NCBI GenBank assembly: GCA_024305745.1
Contig: JAHRBS010000010.1
Location: 2,053,501-2,117,500, forward strand
Origin: Polyporus tsugae
Taxonomy: Eukaryota; Basidiomycota; Agaricomycetes; Polyporales; Polyporaceae
DNA: 64,000 nt
Direction of reading: 5' to 3'
Numbering within the stretch: position 1 is the first letter of the stretch; every line of letters begins with the position of its first letter. Positions 17,556 to 28,547 of this stretch are shown here, in pieces. The notes beneath the pieces are model-generated. The model saw only the letters and a list, made by a program, of their open reading frames with translations, ran no database searches and was not told the DNA's origin. The position numbers were made by a program, and so were the translations under genes.

Positions 17556-20534
17556 TCAACTCCGCAAGCTCGCATACGACACCGACGGCGATGAGTTCCT
17601 AAGCCTTGAGGGCCCAGCAGTGTATACCGCGTTCCCGCGCGTGTTGGCCATCGTGTTGGCCATCGTGTGCGGGCTCGCTATCCCCGCCAAATCGTCCGCG
17701 CTCAAGCTCGCGAGCAATGCGACGTCCACGTACGCATTCCGATCGTAGTGCTGGAACCCCCCGGACATGCGCGACGTATCGCTGTTGATCGAGTTCACGG
17801 ACGGCACCCGGTGGACCTGCGACGAACCCGAGAGCGGCCGCGTAACCATGGCTGGAGTCGACCCCGCGTGGAGGCTGAGGCTCCGATGGTGGTCGCTGGC
17901 AGATGCGCGGGACGTGGGACGCGCGGGCCCTACAGCAGGATCCTGGGAAAATGACTGGCGGGAAGATGCACGAGAAGGAGATCGCAACACGCTGGGAACG
18001 CGAGAACCAAGGTCGGGATATCCCGCTATGGGCACCTGGCTGGGCGTTGTAGGACGCGCCAAGGGGGGTCGCTCGGACGGACGACCCGAGGGTGACCTGG
18101 GGCGATCGGGGTAGCCACCCATGACGGTGTAGTCTACAGAAGCTGACCGGGATTTCGGCCTTCCAAGGCTGCTCGATGACGAGCCGTGCGTTGCCGCAAG
18201 GTAGACCGGATAGCTCCGTGTTGGGTCCGGAGTGCCTCTGCTAGAGGGGCGAGCTATTGGAGTCGGAGTGTGGGGAGGGTCATAGCGGTAAGGAGATTGG
18301 GAACGAGGCGGCGGCGCTCCATATGCGTATGGATCGTTGCCCCCCAAACCAGCGGTCACCGAATGTGGTTGAGCGGGGGTGGGAGTACTATACGTTTGGG
18401 GATGAACTGGTTGGGAGGGATCCGGGGATAGCATGCCATGGTACTGGGAGGTAGGGGAAATCATACCCGAACTGGGCCCGGACTGAAAGGAGCCAAAGAA
18501 AGTCGATGAGTTAAACTTGGACCATCCGCTACTTTACGCCCGGGAAAGTGGACGAGAACCAACTCACCGGCGGCTCAATGCGAATACTGATGGGGGTGGA
18601 TGATGTCGTTCGACGATGGGACCCTGCGCCTGGGTGCGACGATTGGCCTTCCGACGGTGGTGATTGCATGGAACGCGAACGACGATGTGAATGGGGTGAA
18701 GGGGTGATTGGTGCAGCAGGTGCGTTCCGTAGGTCACCGAGCGGGGACGGGGTGGTGATATGCGCCGGTCTACTGGGCGTGTACAGCCGTTCTCGTGATG
18801 ACGATGGATGACTCTGTTGGTGGACGCGTAAGGACAAGAAAAAATCAGGGTGAGGATGTTCTAGAGTAGGTAACGAGCCGAACTGCTGACCTGGCTCGCT
18901 GTGGACCGTCGCCACTGTTCCATCTGGTCTGGGTCCGAGTATCTCAGCTCATCGGCAATGCGCTGGCTGAGTTCCTGACTACGGGCGCGGCTCATGCCTG
19001 GGTCATCCGTCACTGGCACGTCATTGGGGATTGAGAAGCCGATGGCTTCTGGGATGATCGAACTTCGTACACGTCCTTCCGTGCCAGGGCTGAATTCCAT
19101 AGAACTCGAAACTTCTGGAATGGCGCTGAGTCCTGAACTGCGCTCACGGAGGCCGCGCGTGGCGGTCTTGGGAGAGCTGACAAGATCGAACTGCGATATG
19201 GTGGTGGATGGAAGGGACTCAGCGAAGGAACGTGGCGAACCGCGATGTCCCCGTTGGCCGTACGCGTAGTCGCGAGGGTTGACTCCCAGAGTAGAGGCAG
19301 ATCGAGGTTCTTCTGAAAGAGTGCTTGGAGGCGCACTCACCATGGACGGCGCGCGGTGCAACTCGTGAGGAGGGGGTAGTGAGATGACGTTGTCAGGTCC
19401 GATAGCAGGAATATACCCATTCGCGTAGTCGGCATGCGTGGGAGAGGACGGCGCGTTTTGTACGGCGGTAGGTCGAATGTACCGGGCCTCGTCATCTTGC
19501 GATGCAGGCCAGCCAGATGGGCCCACCTGCGATCCACCCACCAAAGGAACCGACCGGAGTGTGGATGGGGTCGCCATGATTTCTCGGAACCGAGAGCCCT
19601 GCGCTCCGGCACCATCTTGACCGAATGTAGACACAAACGGCATATCGTCTGGTGCTGGGGTAGAGAGATTCATCATGGACAAGCCGTCCAAGGGATCCGT
19701 GCGTCCAAGGTCGACTGCAGGGTGAGTACCGGCAGGTGTTTCGCCAATGATGATACCCAATGGGCCTACCCCTGCTGGTGGTACATCGATGGGGCCCTCG
19801 ATGAGACTCACACCGCGTGCTTGCTGGTAGCCTCGCCGCAGACCCTCCTGGTATCCTTCCCGCCTGCCCTCCTCCTTGGCCTTCATCACCAACTGCTCTT
19901 CCTTCAACCTCCTTGCCATCGACCGTGCCCTCGCCGCCGCCGCCTCCGCGTTGTCCCGCTGTTGCTCGATGTCTTTCACCAAGTCCGACCCTCGCAGAAT
20001 CTCCCTCTGAGCGTTATCCAGCTGAACCTTGTACATGCGAAGCTCGGCATGCGTGCGGTCTAGCTCCTGCTGCCCGGCGACTCGTGCGTCATTGACAATT
20101 TTAAACCGCTGGGCGAGCTCGAGCGCGCGCCGTTCCGCTTCTTGAGCGCGTCGCGTTTCTGAGTCCAGCCTGTCGAGCGCAGCGTGCAGGACCTTGCGGA
20201 GCTTCCTCGTTTCTATCGTCTCATTCACGAGAGACTTGACACGATGGCTGAGGCTGAGGCGATCGAAGTCCGCTCTCCGTTTGGAATGACGACGATCGGT
20301 GAGACTGTTGCCGGGGGCGGAATGGAGGGAAAGCTGAGAGTTTCGAAGATTGAGGGTCTCAATCGCTTCTTCGACATCCTCTTCGAGTGGAGCAGTATCG
20401 TGCTCGCTATCAGAGACATCTTCCTGGAGGGGGGAGCTATGACGAGTTGGTATGCGAGCATTCCTAAGCACGAGGTCAACTCACTCATCGGAACTGTTTG
20501 AAAGACGCATTCTCAGTTGATCGGCCATGTTCAT
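17556..20534 (-). CDS. Uncharacterised coiled-coil protein with Ser/Pro-rich tail
   Basis: Four exons in phase: 20534-20485, 20436-18891, 18813-18568, 18482-17556; 922 aa. The N-terminus is acidic (DSPLQEDVSDSEHD). A long charged coiled coil runs from roughly residue 80 to 230 (SLVNETIETRKLRKVL, then ELRMYKVQLDNAQREIL, then EGRREGYQEGLRRGYQQAR). After it come a Gly/Pro stretch and ~600 residues of disordered Ser/Pro/Arg-rich sequence. There is no catalytic motif, TM segment or signal peptide. The arrangement suggests a structural or scaffold protein, perhaps cytoskeletal or polarity-related, but that is inference. Start choice: ATG at 20534, with another in-frame ATG two codons later. It is transcribed divergently from COQ10 across a 385-bp gap. 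Confidence 0.8.
17641..17664. repeat. Tandem duplication of GTGTTGGCCATC
   Basis: Two perfect 12-bp copies in tandem inside the last exon of the coiled-coil gene. On the - strand they encode a duplicated Met-Ala-Asn-Thr unit (TMANTMANT), so the frame is kept. Confidence 0.9.
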
Positions 20535-20919
20535 GTTGGTATGGCAGGTATATGTTGTTGCAGTAGATGCCCAGAGTGGGTGGGTATTAGTAGAGCAGGT
20601 ATTACGGTCGTGCCAGGTGACGCGGTATAGTCTTCGTCGGGCGAGATACGGTGAATTGGTCGGTATGTATACAGAGAGCGTTGTGCGTGTAGAGAACTTG
20701 ACAGATACAAGGGACAAGAACTATGATGAAGCCGAGGGCATAGCGCAGGAGACAAGGACAGAGGAAGATTTCTTGGGAACAAGGAGTCGCCAGCAGACGC
20801 AGACTCAAACTCAGAGTTGACGTTGGGGCCTGCGGACGCTGTACGGACATCGGGCGCCTCTTTCCCACAATGGCATTGCCGAACCCACCAACGCACCCCG
20901 ACTCCGAGGAGTACCCAGG
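20535..20919. promoter_or_regulatory. Divergent intergenic promoter (coiled-coil gene / COQ10)
   Basis: A 385-bp gap between two divergent start codons; both promoters must lie here or overlap the leaders. I cannot assign specific factor sites. Confidence 0.5.
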
Positions 20920-21720
20920 ATGGCCCTCCTTCCACGCCTCGTCCACTGTGTGCCCCCCTCCCTATCCAGGCGCATATTTACACTCCCAGATCTCTCGTCT
21001 ATCTCGCCGTTCTCTGGCCAGGATCGCAACGGTTCGGCTCCCCAGGTATATCACGAACGCAAGATATTCCCGTACGTGGAGCTGACTGACGTATGAAACC
21101 GGATGAACGCTCCCACTGAGGGCACGGGCTTTGTTCGCAGTTACACGCAGAAGCAGCTGTATGAATTAGTGGCCGACGCGTCGTCCTACCCGAGGTTCCT
21201 GCCGTTCTGCACCAGTGCTCGTGTGCTCAGCAAACATCTCAGCGACCCCCATGGGCGCCTGCATATGGATGTCGAACTGACCGTCGGCTTCATGTCGTTC
21301 ACGGAAACATACGTGAGCAAGGTGGCATGCAGACCGTACGAGTCCGTGGAGGTAAGACGCGCCAGCTAGAAACTGCACCGGGCCATAGCTGACGTAGCTC
21401 GTCCGCACTAGGCTGTGGCGGCATCTTCCACGCCCTTGTTCAAATCATTAAACACAATATGGCGGTTCCAACCCGCCTCCGCGCAATCGCCCCATCCAAC
21501 GGCTGCGTTATCCACACCCGCTGCGCATCACAAAACGCCGACCGCAGCACCTAGCGCAGGAGACGGCAGCCCGACACTCGTCACGCTAGACTTGTCATTT
21601 GCGTTCGCCAACCCTGTCCATGCGGCCCTATGTGCCACGTTTTTCGGCCAGGTGTCCAAGATGATGGTCAAGGCATTCGAAGAACGATGTTTGGATATTT
21701 ACGGAGAAGGGAAGGCATAA
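20920..21720 (+). CDS. COQ10: Coenzyme Q-binding protein COQ10 (START-like)
   Basis: Three exons: 20920-21071, 21141-21351, 21412-21720; 223 aa. The first ~40 residues are Arg/Ser/Leu-rich, consistent with a mitochondrial targeting peptide. The joined sequence reads YHERKIFPYTQKQLYELVAD, the conserved opening of COQ10, followed by YPRFLPFCTSARVL and ending with FANPVHAALCATFFGQVSKMM and FEERCLDIYG, all hallmarks of the polyketide-cyclase/START fold. COQ10 binds ubiquinone in the inner-membrane/matrix compartment and is needed for efficient Q biosynthesis and electron transfer. An Ala/Pro/Thr-rich insertion (~145-180) between two beta strands is longer than in yeast. The start is supported because the upstream exon restores the family motif across the intron. 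Confidence 0.93.
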
Positions 21721-24700
21721 CTAGGACATTCTACAGTACTTTCTATTTGGGACACTACCACGCACCTCCTGTCTCTCGGATTTATCTAGATCATAAACGT
21801 ATGTATCCAGGTTACCATGACCGCGTGCTGCCCGCTGTGGCGCCGTGGTGGGGTCCCTTCTGAACAGCGTCTCAGGGATTACGACACTTATCCTCGGACC
21901 TCTCGACGCTGCCGTTACACACAAGCTCTTGATACAGTAGACAACGCATTCCAGTTGAATGACGCGACGATGACACGATCATCAACTACAGTAAATGACT
22001 TTCCGGATAGACCACACGAGCTCGAGCTCCACATGGACTGTGCGTCAGTGTTCTAATGCAAGCACACGTTACGGCACGCCTGCAACCGACGAGTCGTGCC
22101 CTGCGCTCTTCACAGCTCGAAATTCGGAGGGGCGTGAAGGGCATCTGTATGGGGAAAGCTTTTCATAGAACAGTCCACGATGAACGTCTAAGACTCTGAG
22201 CTTGTGCGACACCACGCCTGGCGCGGTTAATGTTTGGCTCCCAGAAGTGCAAATGTATCGGGTGCGGCGTGACCTGAGGCCTGAGGCCTGAGGACTCGGT
22301 CCGCAATAGAGTACAGGAGAGCATGTACATGTACAGACGTGCATCGCGAAGCGCACATCCCTACCACGAACCCCGACCTGCCGCCACCGACTGCACCCGT
22401 GGCCTATAAGCGAGTATGACTTCACGGAAGCCTAGAAGCTAAGGTTCGATCAAACACTAGATGTCGACGCCATCTGCAATTTACACAATTCAAGATGCGT
22501 ATGAGCGCGCGCAAGAGGAGGGTGGGGTGCATGGAATGGAATGGTGAGACCCACCTCCACAACTTGATAGATCACCCAAGTATGTATGCATGCCTGCTTC
22601 CCTGTAGGGCTGAGAGAGGAGCTCGATGCAGGACTGATCCTACAGACGGCGAGAAGGAAGAAAGGCATGATGAGGTCAGAAACGGACGATGCAGAGGCGG
22701 GGTATGGAAGCGTGGGCGCACGGGCGTGTGGGAGGAAACACTCACCCCAGTCGAGGCCATCGAGCAGCCTTACAAGAAGCCGATGGAATGCGCAAAAACG
22801 TGAGGGAGCTGTTGCGTCTGGAGATGCGCACGCAGTCGTGCTGCTGCCGCCACCGGGGCCGAAGGACAGAACCTGAACGTCGCAGAAGGTGCCAGCCGTC
22901 AGCGCGTTGGATCATGGAATATTGTGGGCATGGATAGGTACGAGGGAACGATGCCGCACCTCCGGGTGGCTTGGGATACAGGAGCGGGGCTTGAAGGAGG
23001 CCGCAGGCAGAGATGGGGGCCTGCTGGTGCTGAGGAACGGACGCCGCCCGTTTATGTACAAGCTGAAGTCATGCTCGCCCCCCATACGTCAAGATGTCGA
23101 TGATGGGGCTGTTGCCTGTATGACAGACCAGTATCTTGATCGATGCTCCTCATCCAGCCCAATTCAGCCCCTGCGGCGTTCCGGAAGCCCGCAGTAATGA
23201 GATATCCTCGGAACTTGGTGCGATAAGAAGGGGGGCTCTAGTCGCCGTACGAGACCACCCCGAGCTGACCGTGCGCATTGCTCCCTGCGTTGAGTTCTCG
23301 CTGCGTTTGCATACGTTGGGGGACAACGATCGAGCGGCTACGGACCGAGGAGAGCTCCGGGATGCAATTTGAATTTGGGGCGTGTCTTGCGAGCTGCTTC
23401 CATCCGGGGGGCTATCAAGATTAGAACACCGCCTGAATGGATGTCGTTGAAGGCGGAGAACGAGCGTTTTCCCGCAGAAGCCCAAAGGGTCTCCAACATG
23501 GACCTGGCTAGACCTGTGGAGGGTCGATAAACGCGCGATAACATATTGAGATGGTGACGATCTCACTCACCACATTCTCAGTAGCCTCTAGTTCCCAATC
23601 ACGACTCCACGCTACTAGTCAAGTCGGCGCGAAGGGCCATTCTCACCCGATCCGATGGAACCCAGGAATATGGCCGGACGCTGGCAATCGACGTGGAACT
23701 CGACCATTCAAATACACCCACATTTCAGTGGCAGTAGGGCGCGACCGAACCGCTTCTGTGGAAATTTTTTACTGGGCATGGATAACGGACTGCGAAAATG
23801 AGCACGAGGCCTGCAAGAAGGGGTTTCAGCCCAAACAGAGATGGAGGCGGATGATCACATCGATCATGTGCGCACTCACTTTCAGATCGCCTTAGCGAGC
23901 GAGTGTGGTGGTCCCGAATTCTGCGCTTCCGTGAAGCACCCTCGACAGGAAGCAGAACCCGGCAGAAGCGACTGGAAACGTCCACCAGCCCGCAATCCAC
24001 TGCACAGCAAACTTGTGGGGTGTGCCCACTTGCAACATAACGTCAACAAACAAGGAACGAGAAAATCTTCAGGCGTACCACAGCGCACGGTACTGGTTGT
24101 CGAACCGCTCGTGCAATAGGGCAATTAAATAGAACCCACGGAACACATGCGTGAGAAGACTCCTCGCGATCGCGCTGGTATGGAGGGTGACAGCGGCTGG
24201 ATATGCCGAGGGCTCTACTGGACAACGCGATTGCACAACACCAGAGACCATGGTAAGGCGACGATGCAACCACCCCATTTCTAGAGGTATAGAACGCTCC
24301 AGCCGTCTAGCCCCGCACTGACGTGTGAATTGTAGACGTTATCGATGCTTCCTAGCAGAAGGTGTCAATACCAGGAGGATGGCGAGTGGGGGTGGGGTGG
24401 GGGATGTAGGAGTTGACACCGGGAGCATGGTCAGGGTCGAGTACGATGCGGAAGCCACAACGAAATGGCCTTTGGAATGGGAAGGTTCGCTTCCAGGTTT
24501 GATCCCACGCAATTGCCGCGTGCCCCCGACCATTCGATTCTCAGAAGGTCGGGCAGGACCCGCAAACTGACCACGCGTACAGCTGTTCGAACGTGCCTTC
24601 CGGGGACCGGTGATCACTGGCATCACGTCTTTTTGCAAGCAGGACCGTCGCTGGTAGTTGTCAATTAGCCTCGTTAGAAAGGTGACATCGACCGGCTCTT

Positions 24701-24946
24701 ACCATAGGATGTATCCACCGAACCCCGTCGTGCGTGTGAAAGATTCGAAGGGAGGGCAAGCTTGATCGGCATGAAAAGCATGTTTTGCAGCTAGACTGAT
24801 ATTCATACAGGACGATGGATATAGCAGCTGATAAATAGAGCAAATATGTCGATACAAGCCGTCGCGCAATTACGGCTAAGTTGGACTTCGTACACCGAGC
24901 ATCCTACATTTGCATGGTATCGGAACGGTCGGATGGGGGTAGAGAA
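21721..24946. other. Gene-poor interval between COQ10 and CNBP gene
   Basis: About 3.2 kb between two 3' ends (COQ10 + and CNBP -). It has no ORF above ~138 codons and no recognisable domain on either strand. GC content appears lower than in the flanking genes. It contains a short heptamer repeat at 22273-22293. It could hold long UTRs, non-coding RNA or a decayed element; nothing in the sequence decides between these. Confidence 0.55.
22273..22293. repeat. CCTGAGG x3 tandem heptamer
   Basis: Three perfect head-to-tail copies of CCTGAGG in non-coding sequence. Confidence 0.9.
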
Positions 24947-25735
24947 TCAAGCCGCATAGTCAGCATTCTCCGGACAATCGCGAGCAATCTAAGAAGCCGA
25001 TCAGTCTGGGTTGTAATCTCGCGAAAAGAGTAAGTATTTACATGACCCTCTCGCTGACACTTGTAGCAGGTCTTGTTCTTGTTAGGGTTACCGATGGGAG
25101 CGCCAGAATCAGCGACCGTAGTACCAGGAGCAGCAAGACAGTCCCTATAAGGGGGTAGCCAGGGTTATCAGTCTTGACATGCGACGTCGGAGATGAGCAT
25201 GGATGTATTATACGTACCTCGCCATATGGTTGGGTCCGCCACACCGGTAACACTTGACTGGAGGGAGGGTGGAAGTGTTCAGTGCGCGTCCGGGTGGCGG
25301 CGCACGGGAAGCAAAAGCGCCACCAGCACCGTTCGGACAGGAGCGCGCAAAGTGTCCAAACCGACCGCAATTCTTGACAGAGAAGCGTGCTAAGGGCATG
25401 CGGGTGGCTGGAATTATAAGACAACGTTGGGACTCACATAGCACTTCTGACCGGCGTTCTGCAGCCGGAGACTGGGGCACTCTGCCTGGATATGGCCTAC
25501 TCCCCCGCAAGAGTAGCACTGCTTAGCAGCGACTGAGCGGGGCTGGGGGCAGGCGGCCGACTCGTGCCCCGGCTGGCGGCAGTTGTAGCAGAGACGCTGC
25601 TCTGAGGAGCAATTCTCTGCTATGTGTCCCACTAGCGATGGAAGACGCTGTCGGTGACCGATACGTTTCAAAAGGGTGGATTTACGTACGGTTCCCGCAC
25701 TTGAAACACCCCTTCCTGCTGAACTGATACGCCAT
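24947..25735 (-). CDS. CCHC zinc-knuckle protein (CNBP/Gis2-like)
   Basis: Five exons: 25735-25690, 25631-25438, 25372-25218, 25144-25042, 24988-24947; 179 aa. Six CX2CX4HX4C knuckles are visible: CFKCGNLGHIAENC, CYNCRQPGHESAAC, CYSCGGVGHIQAEC, CYNCGRFGHFARSC, CYRCGGPNHMARDC (Asn for the usual Gly before His) and CYKCQREGHIARDC. The last knuckle is completed only by splicing to a 42-nt terminal exon. An RGG-like Ala/Pro linker lies between knuckles 4 and 5. Family members bind single-stranded RNA/DNA and influence translation and stress granules; Gis2 of yeast has seven knuckles, so this one is slightly shorter. The start MAYQFSRKG directly precedes knuckle 1. Confidence 0.92.
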
Positions 25736-28547
25736 TCTGACCGGACTTCTCCAATATGCCTGAACCTAGCATAGGGGTTACCAAGAGGCTTGTGTACGCT
25801 ACGTGAACGAGGCTGACGCACCTCGCTGCTTCCCTCTTCCTACAAACCCAGCCTTTCCAACACTCCTCCTTCGTAAGGAATAGGACCGGCGACGAGTGAG
25901 ATGAGCGATGGCGATAAGTAAAGCGGTGGAGAGACGGACTGAGCCATCGCGGGGCGCGACTTCAGGGCCGGCTTCCTGCCTAATCCGGCAACTGCTAGGG
26001 AGATGGTCGGTCACTGTCCCGCGCCGTCGCCCCGCCACTGCCCTCACCATCTGTCGCGGGGTCTCCTTCCCCGATGTCGCGGTACGCCATGCGAGCTATC
26101 GTCACCCGTCGTACCCAAGTCGTACCGGAACTTCAATGCAGGTTCCAGCCCGACGCATTCCGAGGAAGCGTTGCAAACACGAGGGACCTCATGGCAGATT
26201 CCCAGATCGCGCTGGTCTCAACCTGGCTTGCACCGGACCACCGGTGACCGCGTTGACCACAAGCCTGCTTGGCGATTTCCCCCCGAGCCGTCACATGGCT
26301 GAACGGCTTCCGTTGCCCATAACGAAACTGCGAAGGGACACATGTGGAGTCCCGTACCCGCTCGAGCAAGCTTGGGCACAAATGTCAGCCCCGATTCGCA
26401 GAAAGAGCAGCAGTGTGTAACCCGTTACTCTGGAACAAGTCCGCGCCCCATTTACCTCGCTGATTATCAGACAAACTGCCTGTCCGCCGTGTCGTCCCTC
26501 ATGTGTCCTTCACAACTGCGGCACCTGAAAAAATACTGGACCGCCCAGGGCCCAACTGGACGGGCAGCTTTGCTGATGCTTTATCTTGATTCGAATCTCC
26601 GACAAGACCTTATAAGCCCAGGTGAGACAATTTCTTCATCTCCGGGCGCATTCCCGTCTCCCAGCGCGTCCCCGCGTCCTGGTATGTCCTTTCGCTCTCC
26701 CAGCTATGATGCAGCTCGTCTTCTGCAGACAGCCCAGTCCTTACTGACCCTTCATGGCGGGTTCTAGGGTGCGCGTAACCCTCGCAGATACGAGCGACCT
26801 TCCAGCGTACATCCGCACTCCGCCCACCCGCATCCATCGCGCTTCTTGTTAGGTTGAACATTCGCTTCGCTCGAGGTGCGTGCCGTGTACGAACTGCAGA
26901 TTGGGTTCAGAGATTAAGAGATTGCTCCCGCAGATTCCCTTGAGCCTTTCGCGAAGCTGTTTGCGCAGCCTCACAAGACGCGTAGTAACGAGCGCGCGAA
27001 GTATGTGTACTATGCATGGAAGGGCGGGTATCCCGACGTCTTTGGGGCCTTGGCGGTATCATCGTCATTGGTCAGCACATCCGTATCGCCATACGTTGAC
27101 ATTGATTGACGGTTTTCTAGGTTGGCAGACTGATCATTCTCAGTCTGGACGGGGTATATCGGCGTCGTAATTGTTCTCCGGCATTCGTACGTGGCTTGAC
27201 CACCTTCCCCTCACATCAAGGTCTTGCGTACCCTCTTGTTTGGGAGAGGGATTTGTGTTGAGCTTGGCTTGACCACGCTCCCTAGTATTAAGTATACACC
27301 CCGTCTGTTCTGAGAATAGAGGAACTCTTTACGTTTACCCTTGGGAACCAACTCGACGTGTCGGCGATGGGCTGATAGCTACGGGATGTCAGCGCAGTCG
27401 TTGTATGCGCAGTCTTCGCCTTAAAGACACTAGTCGACATGTGTCGATCCAGTGGCATGTACCCATCCTTATTCCACATGAATGAACCAAGCGCAATGTA
27501 GCCCCACAATATGCAATCTTGTAACTGGATGGTTTGTGCAGTCGTCAAGCGGCAGACGTGACATCGCTCCCTGCTATAATGTAACCTTCAGCTCATATTG
27601 ACTGTCTTCCATATCTTTCCCAGGGTTTGTTCTGTGGAATGGAAAACCATTGGGTCCATTACAGTTACAGGCCTCCTGTGTACGACGTTTGAGAACAGGA
27701 AGCTTCTGACATGACTCACTAACATGCCGCAAGAGTTGTGGGATCCCTGTATGGTGTGCAATCATCAAATAAACTGGCCTCGCTTAAATATAATGTAAGA
27801 CTCGCATTGCTTGAGGTTCAGTTTGAGATGTACTATATGGGTGGGGGTAGGTTATGCGTAATGATTCTGCCGTCCTGGACGACTTCATCCCTGCAATATC
27901 GTACCTCCTCTTGATATAATAAGCATTTATTTTTATAACATTGCTGAATATATATATGTAGCTATCCGTAGGTTCAACTTGAATCTGAGGAGTTCGAAAG
28001 TTCATCCTGGCCTCGGACACAGCCACCTTCAGACCTCTCTCCGCTTCGTCTCTCTCATGCTCAAACTCCAGCTTTGCACAGCGGGTATTGATTTGGGTTC
28101 TAGTAGCTCCAGCGGTTACTTGTTACACACTTCATATCAGAAGACCGAAGATTGAATAGTAGCGGTGGAATGCCGGATGCATTTCCATGTAATTTTCGTC
28201 AAGGCGCGCGTTTCCGTGCACGCCGTATACTTATGCGCACTTAGGTCAGTGTCCATCCCACCTGCTGTCTTTATGGAGTAGTCCTGTGAGTAGAGGGTAT
28301 GTTTGGGGTGACAAGCACTTATGTTAGGCACGGTGGCCATGATAAGGCCCCATGTGGCGAGATTCCCATGAGCAGAACTTCTGCGGGAACTCGGACTTCC
28401 GCTTATCTGGTAGTACTTGGTAGTCGCTGACTCATAACTCAGAGCAGTTTCCACACGGCACAGTGCATATCAGACGACTCGTCAGCCTTCGCTTTCCTGC
28501 TACCACTCTACATCCATTCCGTACTGTCGCCATCGTCCAGAGGAAAC
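25736..28547. other. Gene-poor interval between CNBP and aminotransferase starts
   Basis: About 2.8 kb between two divergent start codons. Short ORFs occur on both strands, and the best is listed at 26342-26767. The stretch 27300-28500 is AT-richer and has only small ORFs. Both flanking promoters should lie at its ends. Confidence 0.5.
26342..26767 (+). other. Possible uncharacterised or decayed gene fragment
   Basis: An open frame whose middle part reads like protein (SQLRHLKKYWTAQGPTGRAA, then LLMLYLDSNLRQDL). It is followed at ~26621 by a strong 5' splice sequence (CAG|GTGAGA) and by several possible acceptors. Another protein-like segment (AKYVYYAWKGGYPDVFGA) occurs near 26995-27050 in a frame that is interrupted upstream by a stop. 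I do not recognise a family and could not build a full model, so this may be a relic of a gene or chance. Confidence 0.22.

Noticed and set aside
22069..25000. Searched for transposase, integrase or reverse-transcriptase motifs and terminal repeats
   Set aside because: None seen on either strand; only a short heptamer repeat is present.
25908..26420. 170-codon ORF on the + strand
   Set aside because: Arg/Pro/Ser-rich, without domain or splice context, and overlapping the CNBP promoter.
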